NCBI GenBank assembly: GCA_949316495.1 | Contig: OX439012.1 | Coordinates: 1,891,059 to 1,955,058 of the forward strand | Direction of reading: 5' to 3' | Source of the DNA: Amphiduros pacificus | Taxonomy: Eukaryota > Annelida > Polychaeta > Phyllodocida > Hesionidae | Length of the DNA stretch: 64,000 bases | Shown: piece by piece, positions 1-11,999 of the stretch | Layout: each line of letters opens with the position of its first letter | How positions within the stretch are numbered: the stretch's first letter is position 1 | The notes under the pieces: generated by a model | Told to the model about the DNA's origin: nothing | Database searches by the model: none | Seen by the model: only the letters and a program-made list of their open reading frames with translations | Made by a program: the position numbers and the translations under genes

Positions 1-234
1 AGTACTAAGATGTCCACCAATACAGAAAGTAGCTTAGAAATAGGATGTCCACCAATACAGAAAGTAGCTTAGTACTAAGATGTCCTCCAATACACAAAGT
101 AGCTTAGAAATAAGATGTCCACCAATACACAAAGTAGCTTAGTACTAAGATGTCCACCAATACAGAAAGTAGCTTAGTACTAAGATGTCCACCAATACAG
201 AAAGTATCTTAGAAATAAGATGTCTAGTAATACA
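1..234. repeat. 35-bp minisatellite, about 6.5 copies
   Basis: A unit of 35 bp with core AAGATGTCCACCAATACAG is repeated about 6.5 times, starting at or before the window edge. Units alternate between the beginnings AGTACTAAG and AGAAATA(A/G)G. The last unit runs without a gap into the tRNA-like head at 235-318. On the minus strand this array therefore lies where a SINE body should be and may have grown from it (inference). Confidence 0.9.
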
Positions 235-318
235 GAATCAAACCCACGACCTTTGGATCAGCACAGAGGAACTGGTGCTATTATGCTGGCACTCTAACCA
301 ACTGCGCCACGGCCCGTG
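235..318 (-). mobile_element. tRNA-derived SINE head (minus strand)
   Basis: Read on the minus strand, this segment has an A-box-like TGGCGCAGTTGG (RC of about 299-310) followed by a B-box-like GGGTTTGATTC (RC of 235-245). Their spacing is typical of a tRNA-derived RNA polymerase III promoter. The T-arm does not pair well, so this is a SINE head or tRNA pseudogene, not a working tRNA. The body side leads directly into the 35-bp array at 1-234. Confidence 0.6.
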
Positions 319-800
319 GCCCAGAAAAGTTGTGTGATCGTGTTGAGGGAATTATGAAAAAGAACAGTGTCTCCTATAGAAAACGACACTACAGACACTA
401 AAAATGCTTTGCTATCATAGTTTTGTATTTATTATATCCTATATATTTAACTATATTTAATTTGATTTAAAACATTAGATTGGCAGACGCGTGGTGCGAG
501 AGTTTTCATGCCCTGGGTTTATATACAGTGATAGTATTGGCAGGCACATGACTGAGATCAGACCTATGCTGATCATTTGGTTTGCAGAAAGCTCATGATG
601 TCCAACATATGACAAATAGCTCACGATCACAAATAATTGAAAAATCATGTTTGTTTCTTCATAAATTGAGTTTTGGAGTTTCATTTTAAGAAATAATTGG
701 GTGAGCGCTGAAAGAGGCATCTTCCATTTGTTCATTATGTTATATTTCCTGAGAGCTTCAGCCATCTTTTTATAGAAAAATGCAGTTTTGAATGAAACTT
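319..800. other. unique AT-rich sequence, no gene seen
   Basis: Single-copy AT-rich DNA. A 112-codon open frame on the minus strand matches no family I recognise and has no coding-like composition. I see no splice-bounded exon or RNA gene. Confidence 0.6.
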
Positions 801-2540
801 TGGAGATAATCATGCCAGGCTGGTGAATGCTGGTGATATCTTGAGATCATTATGCCAGGCTGGTGAATGCTGGTGATATCTTGAGAGTATTATGCCAGGC
901 TGGTGAATGCTGGTGATATCTGGAGAGTATTATGCCAGGCTGGTGAATGCTGGTGATATCTTGAGAGTATTATGCCAGGCTGGTGAATGCTGGTGATATC
1001 TGGAGAGTATTATGCCAGGCTGGTGAATGCTGGTGATATCTGGAGATCATTATGCCAGGCTGGTGAATGCTGGTGATATCCGGGGATCATTATGCCAAGC
1101 AGGTGAATGCTGGTGATATCTGGGGATCATTATGCCAGGCTGGTGAATGCTGGTGATATCCGGGGATCATTATGCCAAGCAGGTGAATGCTGGTGATATC
1201 CGGGGATCATTATGCCAGGCTGGTGAATGCTGGTGATATCCGGGGATCATTATGCCAAGCAGGTGAATGCTGGTGATATCTGGGGATCATTATGCCAGGC
1301 AGGTGAATGCTGGTGATATCTGGAGAGTATTATGCCAGGCTGGTGAATGCTGGTGATATCTTGAGAGTATTATGCCAGGCTGGTGAATGCTGGTGATATC
1401 TGGAGATCATTATGCCAGGCTGGTGAATGCTGGTGATATCTGGAGAGTATTATGCCAGGCAGGTGTATGCTGGTGATATCTGGAGAGTATTATGCCAGGC
1501 TGGTGAATGCTGGTGATATCTGGAGATCATTATGCCAGGCTGGTGAATGCTGGTGATATCTGTAGAGTATTATGCCAGGCTGGTGAATGCTAGTGATATC
1601 TTGAGATCATTATGCCAGGCTGGTGAATGCTGGTGATATCTGGAGAGTATTATGCCAGGCTGGTGAATGCTGGTGATATCTGGAGAGTATTATGCCAGGC
1701 TGGTGAATGCTGGTGATATCTGGGGATCATTATGCCAGGCTGGTGAATGCTGGTGATATCCGGGGATCATTATGCCAAGCAGGTGAATGCTGGTGATATC
1801 TGGAGAGTATTATGCCAGGCTGGTGAATGCTGGTGATATCTGGAGAGTATTATGCCAGGCTGGTGAATGCTGGTGATATCTGGGGATCATTATGCCAGGC
1901 TGGTGAATGCTGGTGATATCTGTAGAGTATTATGCCAGGCTGGTGAATGCTGGTGATATCTGGAGATCATTATGCCAGGCTGGTGAATGCTGGTGATATC
2001 TGGAGATCATTATGCCAGGCTGGTGAATGCTGGTGATATCTGGGGATCATTATGCCAGGCTGGTGAATGCTGGTGATATCTGTAGAGTATTATGCCAGGC
2101 TGGTGAATGCTGGTGATATCTGGAGATCATTATGCCAGGCTGGTGAATGCTGGTGATATCTGGAGATCATTATGCCAGGCTGGTGAATGCTGGTGATATC
2201 CGGGGATCATTATGCCAGGCTGGTGAATGCTGGTGATATCTGGAGATCATTATGCCAAGCAGGTGAATGCTGGTGATATCTGGAGAGTATTATGCCAGGC
2301 TGGTGAATGCTGGTGATATCTGGAGATCATTATGCCAGGCTGGTGAATGCTGGTGATATCCGGGGATCATTATGCCAAGCAGGTGAATGCTGGTGATATC
2401 TGGGGACCATTATGCCAGGCTGGTGAATGCTGGTGATATCCGGGGATCATTATGCCAAGCAGGTGAATGCTGGTGATATCCGGGGATCATTATGCCAGGC
2501 TGGTGAATGCTGGTGATATCCGGGGATCATTATGCCAAGC
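801..2540. repeat. 40-bp minisatellite, 43.5 copies
   Basis: The unit length is exactly 40 bp throughout (1740 bp). It contains GCCAGGCTGGTGAATGC and ends GTGATATC. GCTGGTGA occurs twice per unit, so the unit itself holds an internal half-duplication. Two linked variants are mixed: GAGAGTAT or GAGATCAT with CCAGGCTGG, and GGGGATCAT with CCAAGCAGG. The second alternates with the first in about 1080-1320, giving 80-bp dimers. There is no indel between units, which suggests recent homogenisation. Confidence 0.95.
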
Positions 2541-2756
2541 TGTTGAACATAATGTCTTTCATTTGAGCAATTATGTGCTGCCCCTCTGTGACACGCCTGC
2601 AACATGACAGCAATAATTAGTGAATGTTGGCTCATCTGTCTCCCCCCAAATGAATAATTGTCAATTTCAAGGTCTTTGCAGAAACATGAAATATGCCAAT
2701 TGTGATTAATCTCATTACAGCATGGGAAAAAAGTACAGCAGTGTTGTTGATTTTGC

Positions 2757-4603
2757 TCATATTGGGGGAGCGAGCCATGGGTTATACTGCAGTCTATATT
2801 TGGGGAAGATGGAGCTAGCTATGGGTTATACTGCAGTCATATTGGGGAAGATGGAGCCAGCTATGGGTAATACTGCAGTCATATTTGGGGAAGATGGAGC
2901 TAGCTATGGGTTATACCGCAGTCATATTTGGGGAAGATGGAGCTAGCTATGGATTATACCCCAGTCATATTGGGGGAAGATAGAGCTAGCTATGGGTAAT
3001 ACTGCAGTCATATTTGGGGAAGATGGAGCTAGCTATGGGTTATACTGCAGTCATATTTGGGGAAGATGGAGCTAGCTATGGGCTATACCCCAGTCATATT
3101 GGGGGAAGATGGAGCTAGCTATGGATTATACCCCAGTCATATTGGGGAAAGATGGAGCTAGCTATGGGTTATACCGCAGTCATATTTGGGGAAGATGGAG
3201 CTAGCTATGGGTTATACCCCAGTCATATTTGGGGAAGATGGAGCTAGCTATGGGTTATACCGCAGTCATATTTGGGGAAGATGGAGCTAGCTATGGGTTA
3301 TACTGCAGTCATATTTGGGGAAGATGGAGCTAGCTATTGGTTATACTGCAGTCATATTTGGGGAAGATGGAGCTAGCTATGGGTTATAGCCCAGTCATAT
3401 TTGGGGAAGATGGAGCTAGCTATGGGTTATACTGCAGTCATATTTGGGGAAGATGGAGCTAGCTATGGGTTATACTGCAGTCATATTGGGGAAAGATGGA
3501 GCTAGCTATGGGTTATACTGCAGTCATATTTGGGGAAGATGGAGCTAGCTATGGGTAATACTGCAGTCATATTTGGGGAAGATGGAGCTAGCTATGGGTT
3601 ATACCCCAGTCATATTTGGGGAAGATGGAGCTAGCTATGGGTTATACTGCAGTCATATTTGGGGAAGATGGAGCTAGCTATGGGTTATACTGCAGTCATA
3701 TTTGGGGAAGATGGAGCTAGCTATGGGTAATACTGCAGTCATATTTGGGGAAGATGGAGCTAGCTATGGGTTATACTGCAGTCATATTTGGGGAAGATGG
3801 AGCTAGCTATGGGTTATACTGCAGTCATATTGGGGGAAGATAGAGCTAGCTATGGGTTATACTGCAGTCATTTTTGGGGAAGATGGAGCTAGCTATGGGT
3901 TATACTGCAGTCATATTTGGGGAAGATGGAGCTAGCTATGGGTTATACTGCAGTCATATTTGGGGAAGATGGAGCTAGCTATGGGTTATACCGCAGTCAT
4001 ATTTGGGGAAGATGGAGCTAGCTATGGGTTATAGCCCAGTCATATTTGGGGAAGATGGAGCTAGCTATGGGTTATACTGCAGTCATATTTGGGGAAGATG
4101 GAGCTAGCTATGGGTTATACTGCAGTCATATTTGGGGAAGATGGAGCTAGCTATGGGTTATACTGCAGTCATATTTGGGGAAGATGGAGCTAGCTATGGG
4201 TTATACTGCAGTCATATTTGGGGAAGATGGAGCTAGCTATGGGTTATACTGCAGTCATATTGGGGGAAGATAGAGCTAGCTATGGGTTATACTGCAGTCA
4301 TATTTGGGGAAGATGGAGCTAGCTATGGGTTATACTGCAGTCATATTTGGGGAAGATGGAGCTAGCTATGGGTTATACTGCAGTCATATTTGGGGAAGAT
4401 GGAGCTAGCTATGGGTTATACCGCAGTCATATTTGGGGAAGATGGAGCTAGCTATGGGTTATAGCCCAGTCATATTTGGGGAAGATGGAGCTAGCTATGG
4501 GTTATACTGCAGTCATATTTGGGGAAGATGGAGCTAGCTATGGGTTATACCCCAGTCATATTTGGGGAAGATGGAGCTAGCTATGGGTTATACCCCAGTC
4601 ATG
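2757..4603. repeat. 43-bp minisatellite, about 43 copies
   Basis: The unit carries GGGGAAGATGGAGCTAGC followed by TATGGGTTATACTGCAGTC. Variants of 42 bp lack one base in the TATTTGG stretch, and the TACTGCAG site alternates with TACCGCAG, TACCCCAG and TAGCCCAG. Longer blocks recur (for example about 3840-4110 resembles 4260-4530), showing block duplication. A 74-codon frame at the start is only stop-free repeat. Confidence 0.95.
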
Positions 4604-4719
4604 TGTCCTGATTGCTTGGTAGTTTATTTTGGATAATTGAGATATGTTCTGGATCACATTATACATGAGCATCACATGGCAACTTCAAAATTAAATGAAA
4701 CAGACACCTGTAGGACATT

Positions 4720-5000
4720 GTAGGAGCCCCAAGATTATCTCTAGGATATCGCAGAACTATCTGATGATGGCCGATGCCTGTAGCGTTACCTGCCGGCCGA
4801 TTGCCTCAGGACATTACACACTCTAACTCCATACTATGATGACGGAATGATTGCGGTACGCCATCTCTCTAGACATCTCTCACTCTAAAAATGTCTGGGA
4901 ACACATAGAATAAAAAAATCTTATTTTCACTGTATGATGCCTTCACAGGGAAGCCTGCGATGTATTTTACAGATTGTGGCCAATTATAGGAAAAGGTCTG
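4720..5000. mobile_element. degenerate relative of the Harbinger-like MITE at 15156-15805
   Basis: The stretch around 4895-4945 (GGGAACACATAGAATAAAAA, then TTTTCACTGTATGATGCC) is a diverged match to about 15475-15525 in the MITE. ATCTGATGATGGCC near 4760 matches ATCTGACGATGGCC near 15460. No terminal inverted repeats could be found here, so boundaries are approximate. This is an older or partial copy of the same dispersed family. Confidence 0.55.
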
Positions 5001-5189
5001 ACAAATCAGTACTCTACTACAAATAATAATATGATAAGTATTTTCATTAATGAAATGTGTTGAGATGAATACAACACAGCTTTGTGCTGTTTCCAGGGAT
5101 ACAGACGAGAATGCCTGCATGTCAACTTGTGAGGTGGTCCTCCTTTAACGTTGCACTCACATGTTCGTGCCTTCATTTCTTAATTTAGA

Positions 5190-5565
5190 TTATGTATAAA
5201 ATGGCCAACTTGAAAATCATACAAAATGGCTGTGAATATCATACAAAAGGGTCAACTTCAGTATCATACAAAATGGTCAACTTCAGTATCATACAAAATG
5301 GTCAACTTCAGTGTCATAAAAAATATCTAACTTGAATATCACACAAAATGGTGAAGTTAAATATCATACAAGATGGTCAACTTCAGTACTATACAAATTA
5401 AAAAGAAATATTATTAAACAAAATAATCTGCTTCAGTATCATACAAAATGGTCAAATTCGCTATGATAAAAAAATTGTCAAATCTATTATCAAACGAAAT
5501 GATGAAATTTATTATCATACAAAATGGTCAACTTCAATAGCATACAAAATGATCAATTCATTATC
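5190..5565. repeat. old degenerate 25-bp tandem repeat
   Basis: About 15 strongly diverged copies of a 25-bp unit built on ATCATACAAAATGGTCAACT. Point differences and length changes in nearly every copy make this much older than the homogeneous arrays beside it. Confidence 0.8.
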
Positions 5566-6042
5566 ATACAAATAAGTCTCACACAGATGTATTCACTATG
5601 CGATAATGGATAGTTTGAAATAGTTTTGTTCAATTGCATGAGCATAAAAGATACCCATTTGAAGGGTTAACATATTAGGTTTTCATCAACATGTCAACCA
5701 AAAAATAAGGGCTCGTGTTGGCTGATAGTGTTTTTGCATGTAGAGAAAATGATGTGTGTAATTTTAGAGAAAACCTTTTACTTGTATGAGCCATCCAAAA
5801 TTATATCTTGGTGTGGTCATGATTGCGAAAATCTCAGAAAACTATTTATAAAGATAAAGATAATAAGATAATAAGTGGAGCAACAATGGAAAGTAAAAAC
5901 ATGGTATATGTCATAATCTTCATGGGTTATGTGAGATATTAGATTAGGAAATATTTGGAAAATTTTGGACAACCTTTTTTTATCAGGTGGGAGTCTGAGG
6001 CTGGCATAAAACATGACACCGGCCTCATTAGTGGGGTAGGTA
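5566..6042. other. unique AT-rich sequence, nothing recognised
   Basis: Single-copy AT-rich DNA. A small minus-strand open frame (5817-6065) runs into the next minisatellite and is not gene-like. Confidence 0.6.
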
Positions 6043-6740
6043 TATGCTGGGGGCAGGTTAGGCATCCACGGGGGGATTACAGGATGGTGGGGGCAGGTTA
6101 GGCATCCACTGGGAGGTTACAGGATGCTGGGGGCAGGTTAGGCATCCACGGGGGGGATTACAGGATGCTGGGGGCAGGTTAGGCATCCACGGGGGGGGGT
6201 GGGGGGGGGGGGATTACAGGATGGTGGGGGCAGGTTAGGCATCCACGGGGGGGGGGGGGATTACAGGATGCTGGGGGCAGGTTAGGCTTCCACTGGGAGG
6301 TTACAGTATGCTGGGGGCAGGTTAGGCATCCACGGGGAGGTTACAGTATGCTGGGGGCAGGTTAGGCATCCACAGGGGGATTACAGGATGCTGGGGGCAG
6401 GTTAGGTATCCACGGGGGATTACAGTATGCGTGGGGCAGGTTAGGCATCCACGGGGAGGTTACAGTATGCTGGGGGCAGGTTAGGCATCCAGGGGGGGTT
6501 ACAGGATGGTGGGGGCAGGTTAGGCATCCACAGGGGGATTACAGGATGGTGGGGGCAGGTTAGGCAACCTCGGGGGGATTACAGTATGCGTGGGGCAGGT
6601 TAGGCATCCACGGGGGGATTACAGGATGGTGGGGGCAGGTTAGGCTTCCAGGGGGGGTTACAGGATGGTGGGGGCAGGTTAGGCATCCAGGGGGGGTTAC
6701 AGGATGGTGGGGGCAGGTTAGGCTTCCACGGGGGATTACA
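6043..6740. repeat. 40-bp G-rich minisatellite, about 17 copies
   Basis: The unit is about 40 bp: TGCTGGGGGCAGGTTAGGC, then ATCCACGGGGGG and ATTACAGGA. Unit length varies mainly through the G run; the longest lies at 6191-6212, nine G, one T, twelve G. The + strand is strongly G-rich, so G-quadruplex formation is plausible (inference). The GGATTACAGGATGGTGGG part is shared with the 24-bp array that follows. Confidence 0.9.
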
Positions 6741-8291
6741 GGACAGTGGGTTTACAGGGATTACAGGATGGTGGGTTTACAGGATGGTGGGTTTACAGGG
6801 ATTACAAGATGGTGGGTTTACAGGATGGTGGGATTACAAGATGGTGGGATTACAGGATGGTGGGGTTACAGGGATTACAGGATGGTGGGGTTACATGGAT
6901 TACAGGATGGTGGGTTACAGGGATTACAGGACGGTGGGTTTACAGGGATTACAGGACGGTGGGTTTACAGGGATTACAGGATGGTGGGTTTACAGGGATT
7001 ACAGGATGGTGGGTTTACAGGGATTACAGGACGGTGGGTTTACAAGGATTACAGGATGGTGGGTTTACAGGGATAACAGGATGGTAAGGTTACATGGATT
7101 ACAGGATGGTGGGTTTACAGGGATTACAGGATGGTGGGTTTACATGGATTACAGGATGGTGGGTTTACAGGGATTACAGGATGGTGGGTTTACAGGGATT
7201 ACAGGATGGTAAGGTTACATGGATTACAGGATGGTGGGTTTACATGGATTACAGGATGGTGGGTTTACAGGGATTACAGGATGGTAAGGTTACATGGATT
7301 ACAGGATGGTGGGTTTACAGGGATTACAGGATAGTGGGTTTACAGGGATTACAGGATGGTGGGTGTACAAGGATTACAGGATGGTGGGTTTACAGGGATT
7401 ACAGGATGATGGGTTTACAGGGATTACAAGATGGTGGGTTTACAGGGATTACAGGATGGTGGGTTTACAGGGATTACAGGACGGTGGGTTTACAAGGATT
7501 ACAAGATGGTGGGTTTACAAGGATTACAGGACGGTGGGTTTACAAGGATTACAGGATGGTGGGTTTACAGGGATTACAGGATGATGGGTTTACAGGGATT
7601 ACAGGATGGTGGGGTTACAGGGATTACAGGATGGTAAGGTTACATGGATTACAGGATGGTGGGTTTACAGGGATTACAGGATAGTGGGTTTACAGGGATT
7701 ACAGGATGGTGGGTTTACAGGATGGTGGGTTACAGGGATTACAGGATGGTGGGTTACAGGGATTACAGGATGGTGGGGTTACAGGGATTACAGGATGGTG
7801 GGTTTACAGGATGGTGGGTTTACAGGGATTACAGGATGGTGGGTTTACAGGGATTACAGGATGGTGGGTTTACAGGGATTACAGGATGGTGGGTTTACAG
7901 TGATTACAGGACGGTGGGTTTACAAGGATTACAGGATGGTGGGTTTACAGGGATTACAGGACGGTGGGTTTACAGGGATTACAGGACGGTGGGTTTACAG
8001 GGATTACAGGATGGTGGGTTTACAAGGATTACAGGATGATGGGTTTACAGGGATTACAGGATGGTGGGTTTACAGGGATTACAGGATGGTGGGTTTACAA
8101 GGATTACAGGATGGTGGGGTTACAGGGATTACAGGATGGTGGGTTTACAAGGATTACAGGATGGTGGGTTTACAAGGATTACAGGATGGTGGGTGTACAA
8201 GGATTACAGGATGGTGGGGTTACAGGGATTACAGGACGGTGGGTTTACAGGACGGTGGGTTTACAGGACGGTGGGTTTACAGGCATTACAG
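6741..8291. repeat. 24-bp minisatellite, about 65 copies
   Basis: The unit GGATTACAGGATGGTGGG plus TTTACA is repeated for 1.55 kb. Common variants are GACGGTGGG, GATGGTAAGG, TACAAGG and TACATGG, and a few units are shortened. Because 24 is a multiple of three and the unit has few stops, six or more overlapping frames of up to 236 codons appear, all with the same eight-residue periods. I read them as non-coding. The array starts inside the last 40-bp units, from which it seems to derive. Confidence 0.95.
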
Positions 8292-9429
8292 GAGATTTCT
8301 TATGTTTGCAGAGTAGACGCACACTGGTTTCAAGGGCTCCATAGCTTGTAGCATTACATTTCTACATTTCTGTCTTTGTGTAAAAGCATGAAAACAGACA
8401 ATCAAAACATGTTCACATGAATGCTCTAAACACTCTAATTTGCGTCTTCCATAAATATTACAGCTGACTTGATTGTCTGCGAGTGTTCAATAAATACAAG
8501 ATAGGTCTGTGTGAAAGATTTATCTCTAGCCCCCACCCAGATGGTCCTCTACAAGTATCCATGTTAACATGTGTAGGCGTTTTGTTTTTAGAAACCACAA
8601 ATAGATTTAGAACTTTTAATATAGATATCTTAAAATGATTGTTTGAGATAGATAATCAGCTCATCCTTAATGGCATGTTATCTCTGGGGTCACACACGAG
8701 GCTGTGTAAACATGCAAATATGTGAAGAGATGGGTTGTGACAAAATGATTATATTATATTAGGCCATAATCTTATCCAAACATTGTATTTATCTTTCCAA
8801 TGCAGGAATGTTGTGCTTTGTGAGAATATGGATATGTGTGTCTATTAGGATGTAAAGGAAATGATGCTCAAGGCAACATATGTTTAATACTTGTAAATAT
8901 TGGGAGGCTTCAATACTTAACTTATCTACAAAATGTTTGTCTTTATTCCCTCTTATTCTGATGATAAGTGGAAGAGACCTGTTCTAAAAGAAGAATGAAA
9001 TAACATAATTCAGTCACAAATTATTGAAAAACTGTGCATAAACATATATTACCCTTATATTAAAAAGCATATCAATGTCAAAGGACAGAAATCAATGTAC
9101 CTTTTTTTCTGTCTGTCATTTTTTACTTAAATGGCTTTAAACTTTCAAGTTCTTCAGCTGGGCATCTTAAAATCAAATGGAATATTTATTAAGAAATATT
9201 CCAACTCATTATGTAAGATAGAGGTTGTATCTATGATTTGACCTTAATGTGACTGGTCAAAGGTGACTTCAGTCTGGACCCCATTGCTTTACCCTATCGC
9301 TCCAGTACTATGGGTCACTCAGGGAACACCCTTTTTGCCAATTTTCTAATCTTAGGGAAAGGGGAATATTCCTTACAGGCCATCTTTATCATAATTTATA
9401 CCATTCTTCTTTCATAAATAATACCTGTT
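8292..9429. other. unique sequence, nothing recognised
   Basis: About 1.1 kb of AT-rich single-copy DNA with no exon, RNA gene or repeat that I can support. Confidence 0.6.
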
Positions 9430-9793
9430 AAAGGTGATGAGATGGGTGGGACTTTCTGGGATGACCTACTTAAGGTGATGGGATTGGTGGGACTTTCTGG
9501 GATGACCTACTTAAGGTGATGAGATGGGTGGGACTTTCTGGGGTGACCTACTTAAGGTGATGAGATGGGTGGAACTTTCTGGGATGACCTACTTAAGGTG
9601 ATGAGATGGGTGGAACTTTCTGGGATGACCTACTTAAGGTGATGAGATGGGTGGAACTTTCTGGGATGACCTACTTAAGGTGATGAGATGGGTGGGACTT
9701 TCTGGGATGACCTACTTAAGGTGATGAGATGGGTTGGACTTTCTGGGGTGACTTACTTAAGGTGATGAGATGGGTGGAACTTTCTGGGATGAC
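9430..9793. repeat. 41-bp minisatellite, about 9 copies
   Basis: The unit AAGGTGATGAGATGGGTGG followed by ACTTTCTGGGATGACCTACTT is nearly constant. Differences are GGGACT versus GGAACT and GGATGAC versus GGGTGAC. Confidence 0.9.
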
Positions 9794-9856
9794 AGGCTCC
9801 ACAAAAGATTTGACACGTTTTCCAATATGGCTGAATCTCATTGACTTCTCATGAGA

Positions 9857-10015
9857 CTTTAATGACATCATAATTAGGCTTATTTACTTTATGAACTTTT
9901 TAGCCTCTACTGGGCATGCTCAGGAGGAGTGTTATGACATCACAATTAAGTTGTTTACTTTTGACAGGAACCATGTGCTTCTAAACTCATACTAAGCATG
10001 CTCAGATTGAGGATC
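9857..10015. repeat. ancient imperfect direct duplication (about 75 bp)
   Basis: Two diverged copies lie in tandem. Each starts ATGACATCA(T/C)AATTA, continues with TTTACTTT and ends GCATGCTCAG. They lie within otherwise unique sequence (9794-10395) between the 41-bp array and the candidate exon at 10396. No function is evident. Confidence 0.6.
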
Positions 10016-10395
10016 CTGGGTAAATAAAAATGGAGGTCAAAATAAACTCTGCACTGACAAATTCAAAGCTTATAATTAATCCAGGAGGTTGCTGATATGT
10101 GGGAATTCATATTCATATACATGTTTTAATTATATGATGGGTGTTTATTGATCATTTTAATAATTGTATTTGAACTTCAAATGGCATGAATATATTGAGA
10201 ATTTTTGTTCATGAATTCTGAGATAGTTTCGTGATCTGATGAAATGTCTTTTGTCTGGTTATTCATACAAATGCCCTGATGTCATGTCCTGTACTCAGTA
10301 ATAACAAGAAAATAAACTGACAAACAGAGCCAAAACTTTGATGCTCTGTACTTTTGTATGATGTGGACTGATTTTTCTTTTGATTTTGTTTTCAG

Positions 10396-10431
10396 ATGTT
10401 CCGTTTGTGCCAAAGCCTACACCGACTGAAG
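10396..10431 (+). CDS. candidate 36-bp exon, Pro/Thr linker, phase 1-1
   Basis: A good acceptor (TTTTGATTTTGTTTTCAG, ending 10395) and a strong donor (G|GTGAGT, from 10432) frame 36 bp. Read in phase 1 it gives VPFVPKPTPTE, with a split codon at each end. The length is a multiple of three and both borders are phase 1, the same phase as the outer borders of the Kazal module at 44084-48003, so it could join that gene without a frame change. A short proline/threonine linker fits a modular extracellular protein. Membership in the same gene is inference: the next supported exon is 33.7 kb away across several arrays. It could instead be a chance pair of splice sites or belong to another gene. Confidence 0.4.
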
Positions 10432-11004
10432 GTGAGTTACACATTGTGTTACTAAATGTACAGCTATAGGACAACCTATGGCTTCTTTCTTTGTCGCACA
10501 TTATGAGCTGGGTTAGCGGAAATAAATGTTTCTCTCCACATCTCAGACACCCTGATGATCCACAATGCTGTACCCAAGGATTTGGAATTTTAATTATGTC
10601 CCCCTCTGTACCCTAAGAGGTTGGATTTTGATCATGTCCCCCTCTTTACCCCAACAATTATTCTTTATCAAGAGTTCTGGACCGTGAATAATGTTTCTGA
10701 AGCTATTTACTAGATGTTCTAAAAATAAGCATTGCATATGCATTGTGTTAATTACCTGTCTGGTAAGTGGAAAGATATTTTGCCTCCGTCAGCAGTTTGG
10801 GCTAATTATCAGTAAATAGTTGCAGTAATTGCCTGAACAGCACTGATGCTCAGGAGAAATATGTATGACAGGGACATAATAGTCAGGATTTAACTCTGAT
10901 CTATCATAGCATTCAGGGTGTTTAGAAAAATGAATTGTCTGAAGTACAAATGTGCACAAGATAATCGAATCAAAAACGTTTTGCCTTAAATAAATTATAA
11001 TTGT
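10432..11004. other. unique sequence, likely intron
   Basis: AT-rich single-copy DNA between the candidate exon and the 30-bp array. No further exon seen. Confidence 0.5.
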
Positions 11005-11999
11005 ACATTGTGTCTGGCTGGAACGAAAAGTTATGCATTGTGTTTTGCTGGAACAAACCATTATGCATTGTGTCTTGCTGGAAGGAACCATTATGCATTG
11101 AGTCTGGCTGGAACGAACCATTATGCATTGAGTCTGGCTGGAATGTACCATTATGCATTGTGTCTTGCTGAAAGGAACCATTATGTATTGTGTCTGGCTG
11201 GAAGGAACCATTATGCATTGAGTCTGGCTGGAGCGAACCATTATGCATTGAGTCTGGCTGGAATGTACCATTATGCATTGTGTCTGGCTAGAAGGAACCA
11301 TTATGCATTGGGTCTGGCTGAAAGGAACCATTATGTATTGTGTCTGGCTGGAATGTACCATTATGCATTGTGTCTGGCTGGAATGTACCATTATGCATTG
11401 TGTCTGGCTGGAAGGAACCATTATGCATTGTGTCTGGCTGGAAGGAACCATTATGCATTGAGTCTGGCTGGAAGGAACCATTATGCATTGTGTCTGGCTG
11501 GAAGGAACCATTATGTATTGTGTCTGTCTGGAATGTACCATTATGCATTGTGTCTGGCTGGAAGGAACCATTATGCATTGTGTCTGGCTGGAAGGAACCA
11601 TTATGCATTGAGTCTGGCTGGAAGGAACCATTATGCATTGTGTCTGGCTGGAAGGAACCATTATGTATTGTGTCTGGCTGGAATGTACCATTATGCATTG
11701 TGTCTGGCTGGAAGGAACCATTATGCATTGAGTCTGGCTGGAAGGAACCATTATGCATTGTGTCTGGCTGGAAGGAACCATTATGCATTGAGTCTGGCTG
11801 GAAGGAACCATTATGCATTGTGTCTGGCTGGAAGGAACCATTATGTATTGTGTCTGGCTGGAATGTACCATTATGCATTGTGTCTGGCTGGAAGGAACCA
11901 TTATGCATTGTGTCTGGCTGGAAGGAACCGTTATGCATTGTGTCTGGCTGGAAGGAACCATTATGCATTGTGTCTGGCCGGAATGAAGTGTTGCATTGA
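11005..11999. repeat. 30-bp minisatellite, about 33 copies
   Basis: The unit TGTCTGGCTGGAAGGAACC followed by ATTATGCATTG is exactly 30 bp in every copy. The main variants are GAATGTACC for GAAGGAACC, AGTCTGG for TGTCTGG and GTATTG for GCATTG. They occur in repeated order, so multi-unit blocks were copied. All six frames stay open for long stretches (up to 390 codons on the minus strand) with ten-residue periods. I treat these as artefacts. Confidence 0.95.

Noticed and set aside
235-318. Functional tRNA gene
   Set aside because: A and B boxes are present but the T-arm does not pair and the 3' side leads into repeats.
475-813. 112-codon open frame on the minus strand
   Set aside because: No recognisable domain, AT-rich composition, and it begins in the edge of the 40-bp array; probably chance.
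6746-8351. Overlapping frames with eight-residue periods (GLQDGGFT type)
   Set aside because: All three + frames are open because the unit is 24 bp and has no stop; no frame shows selection.
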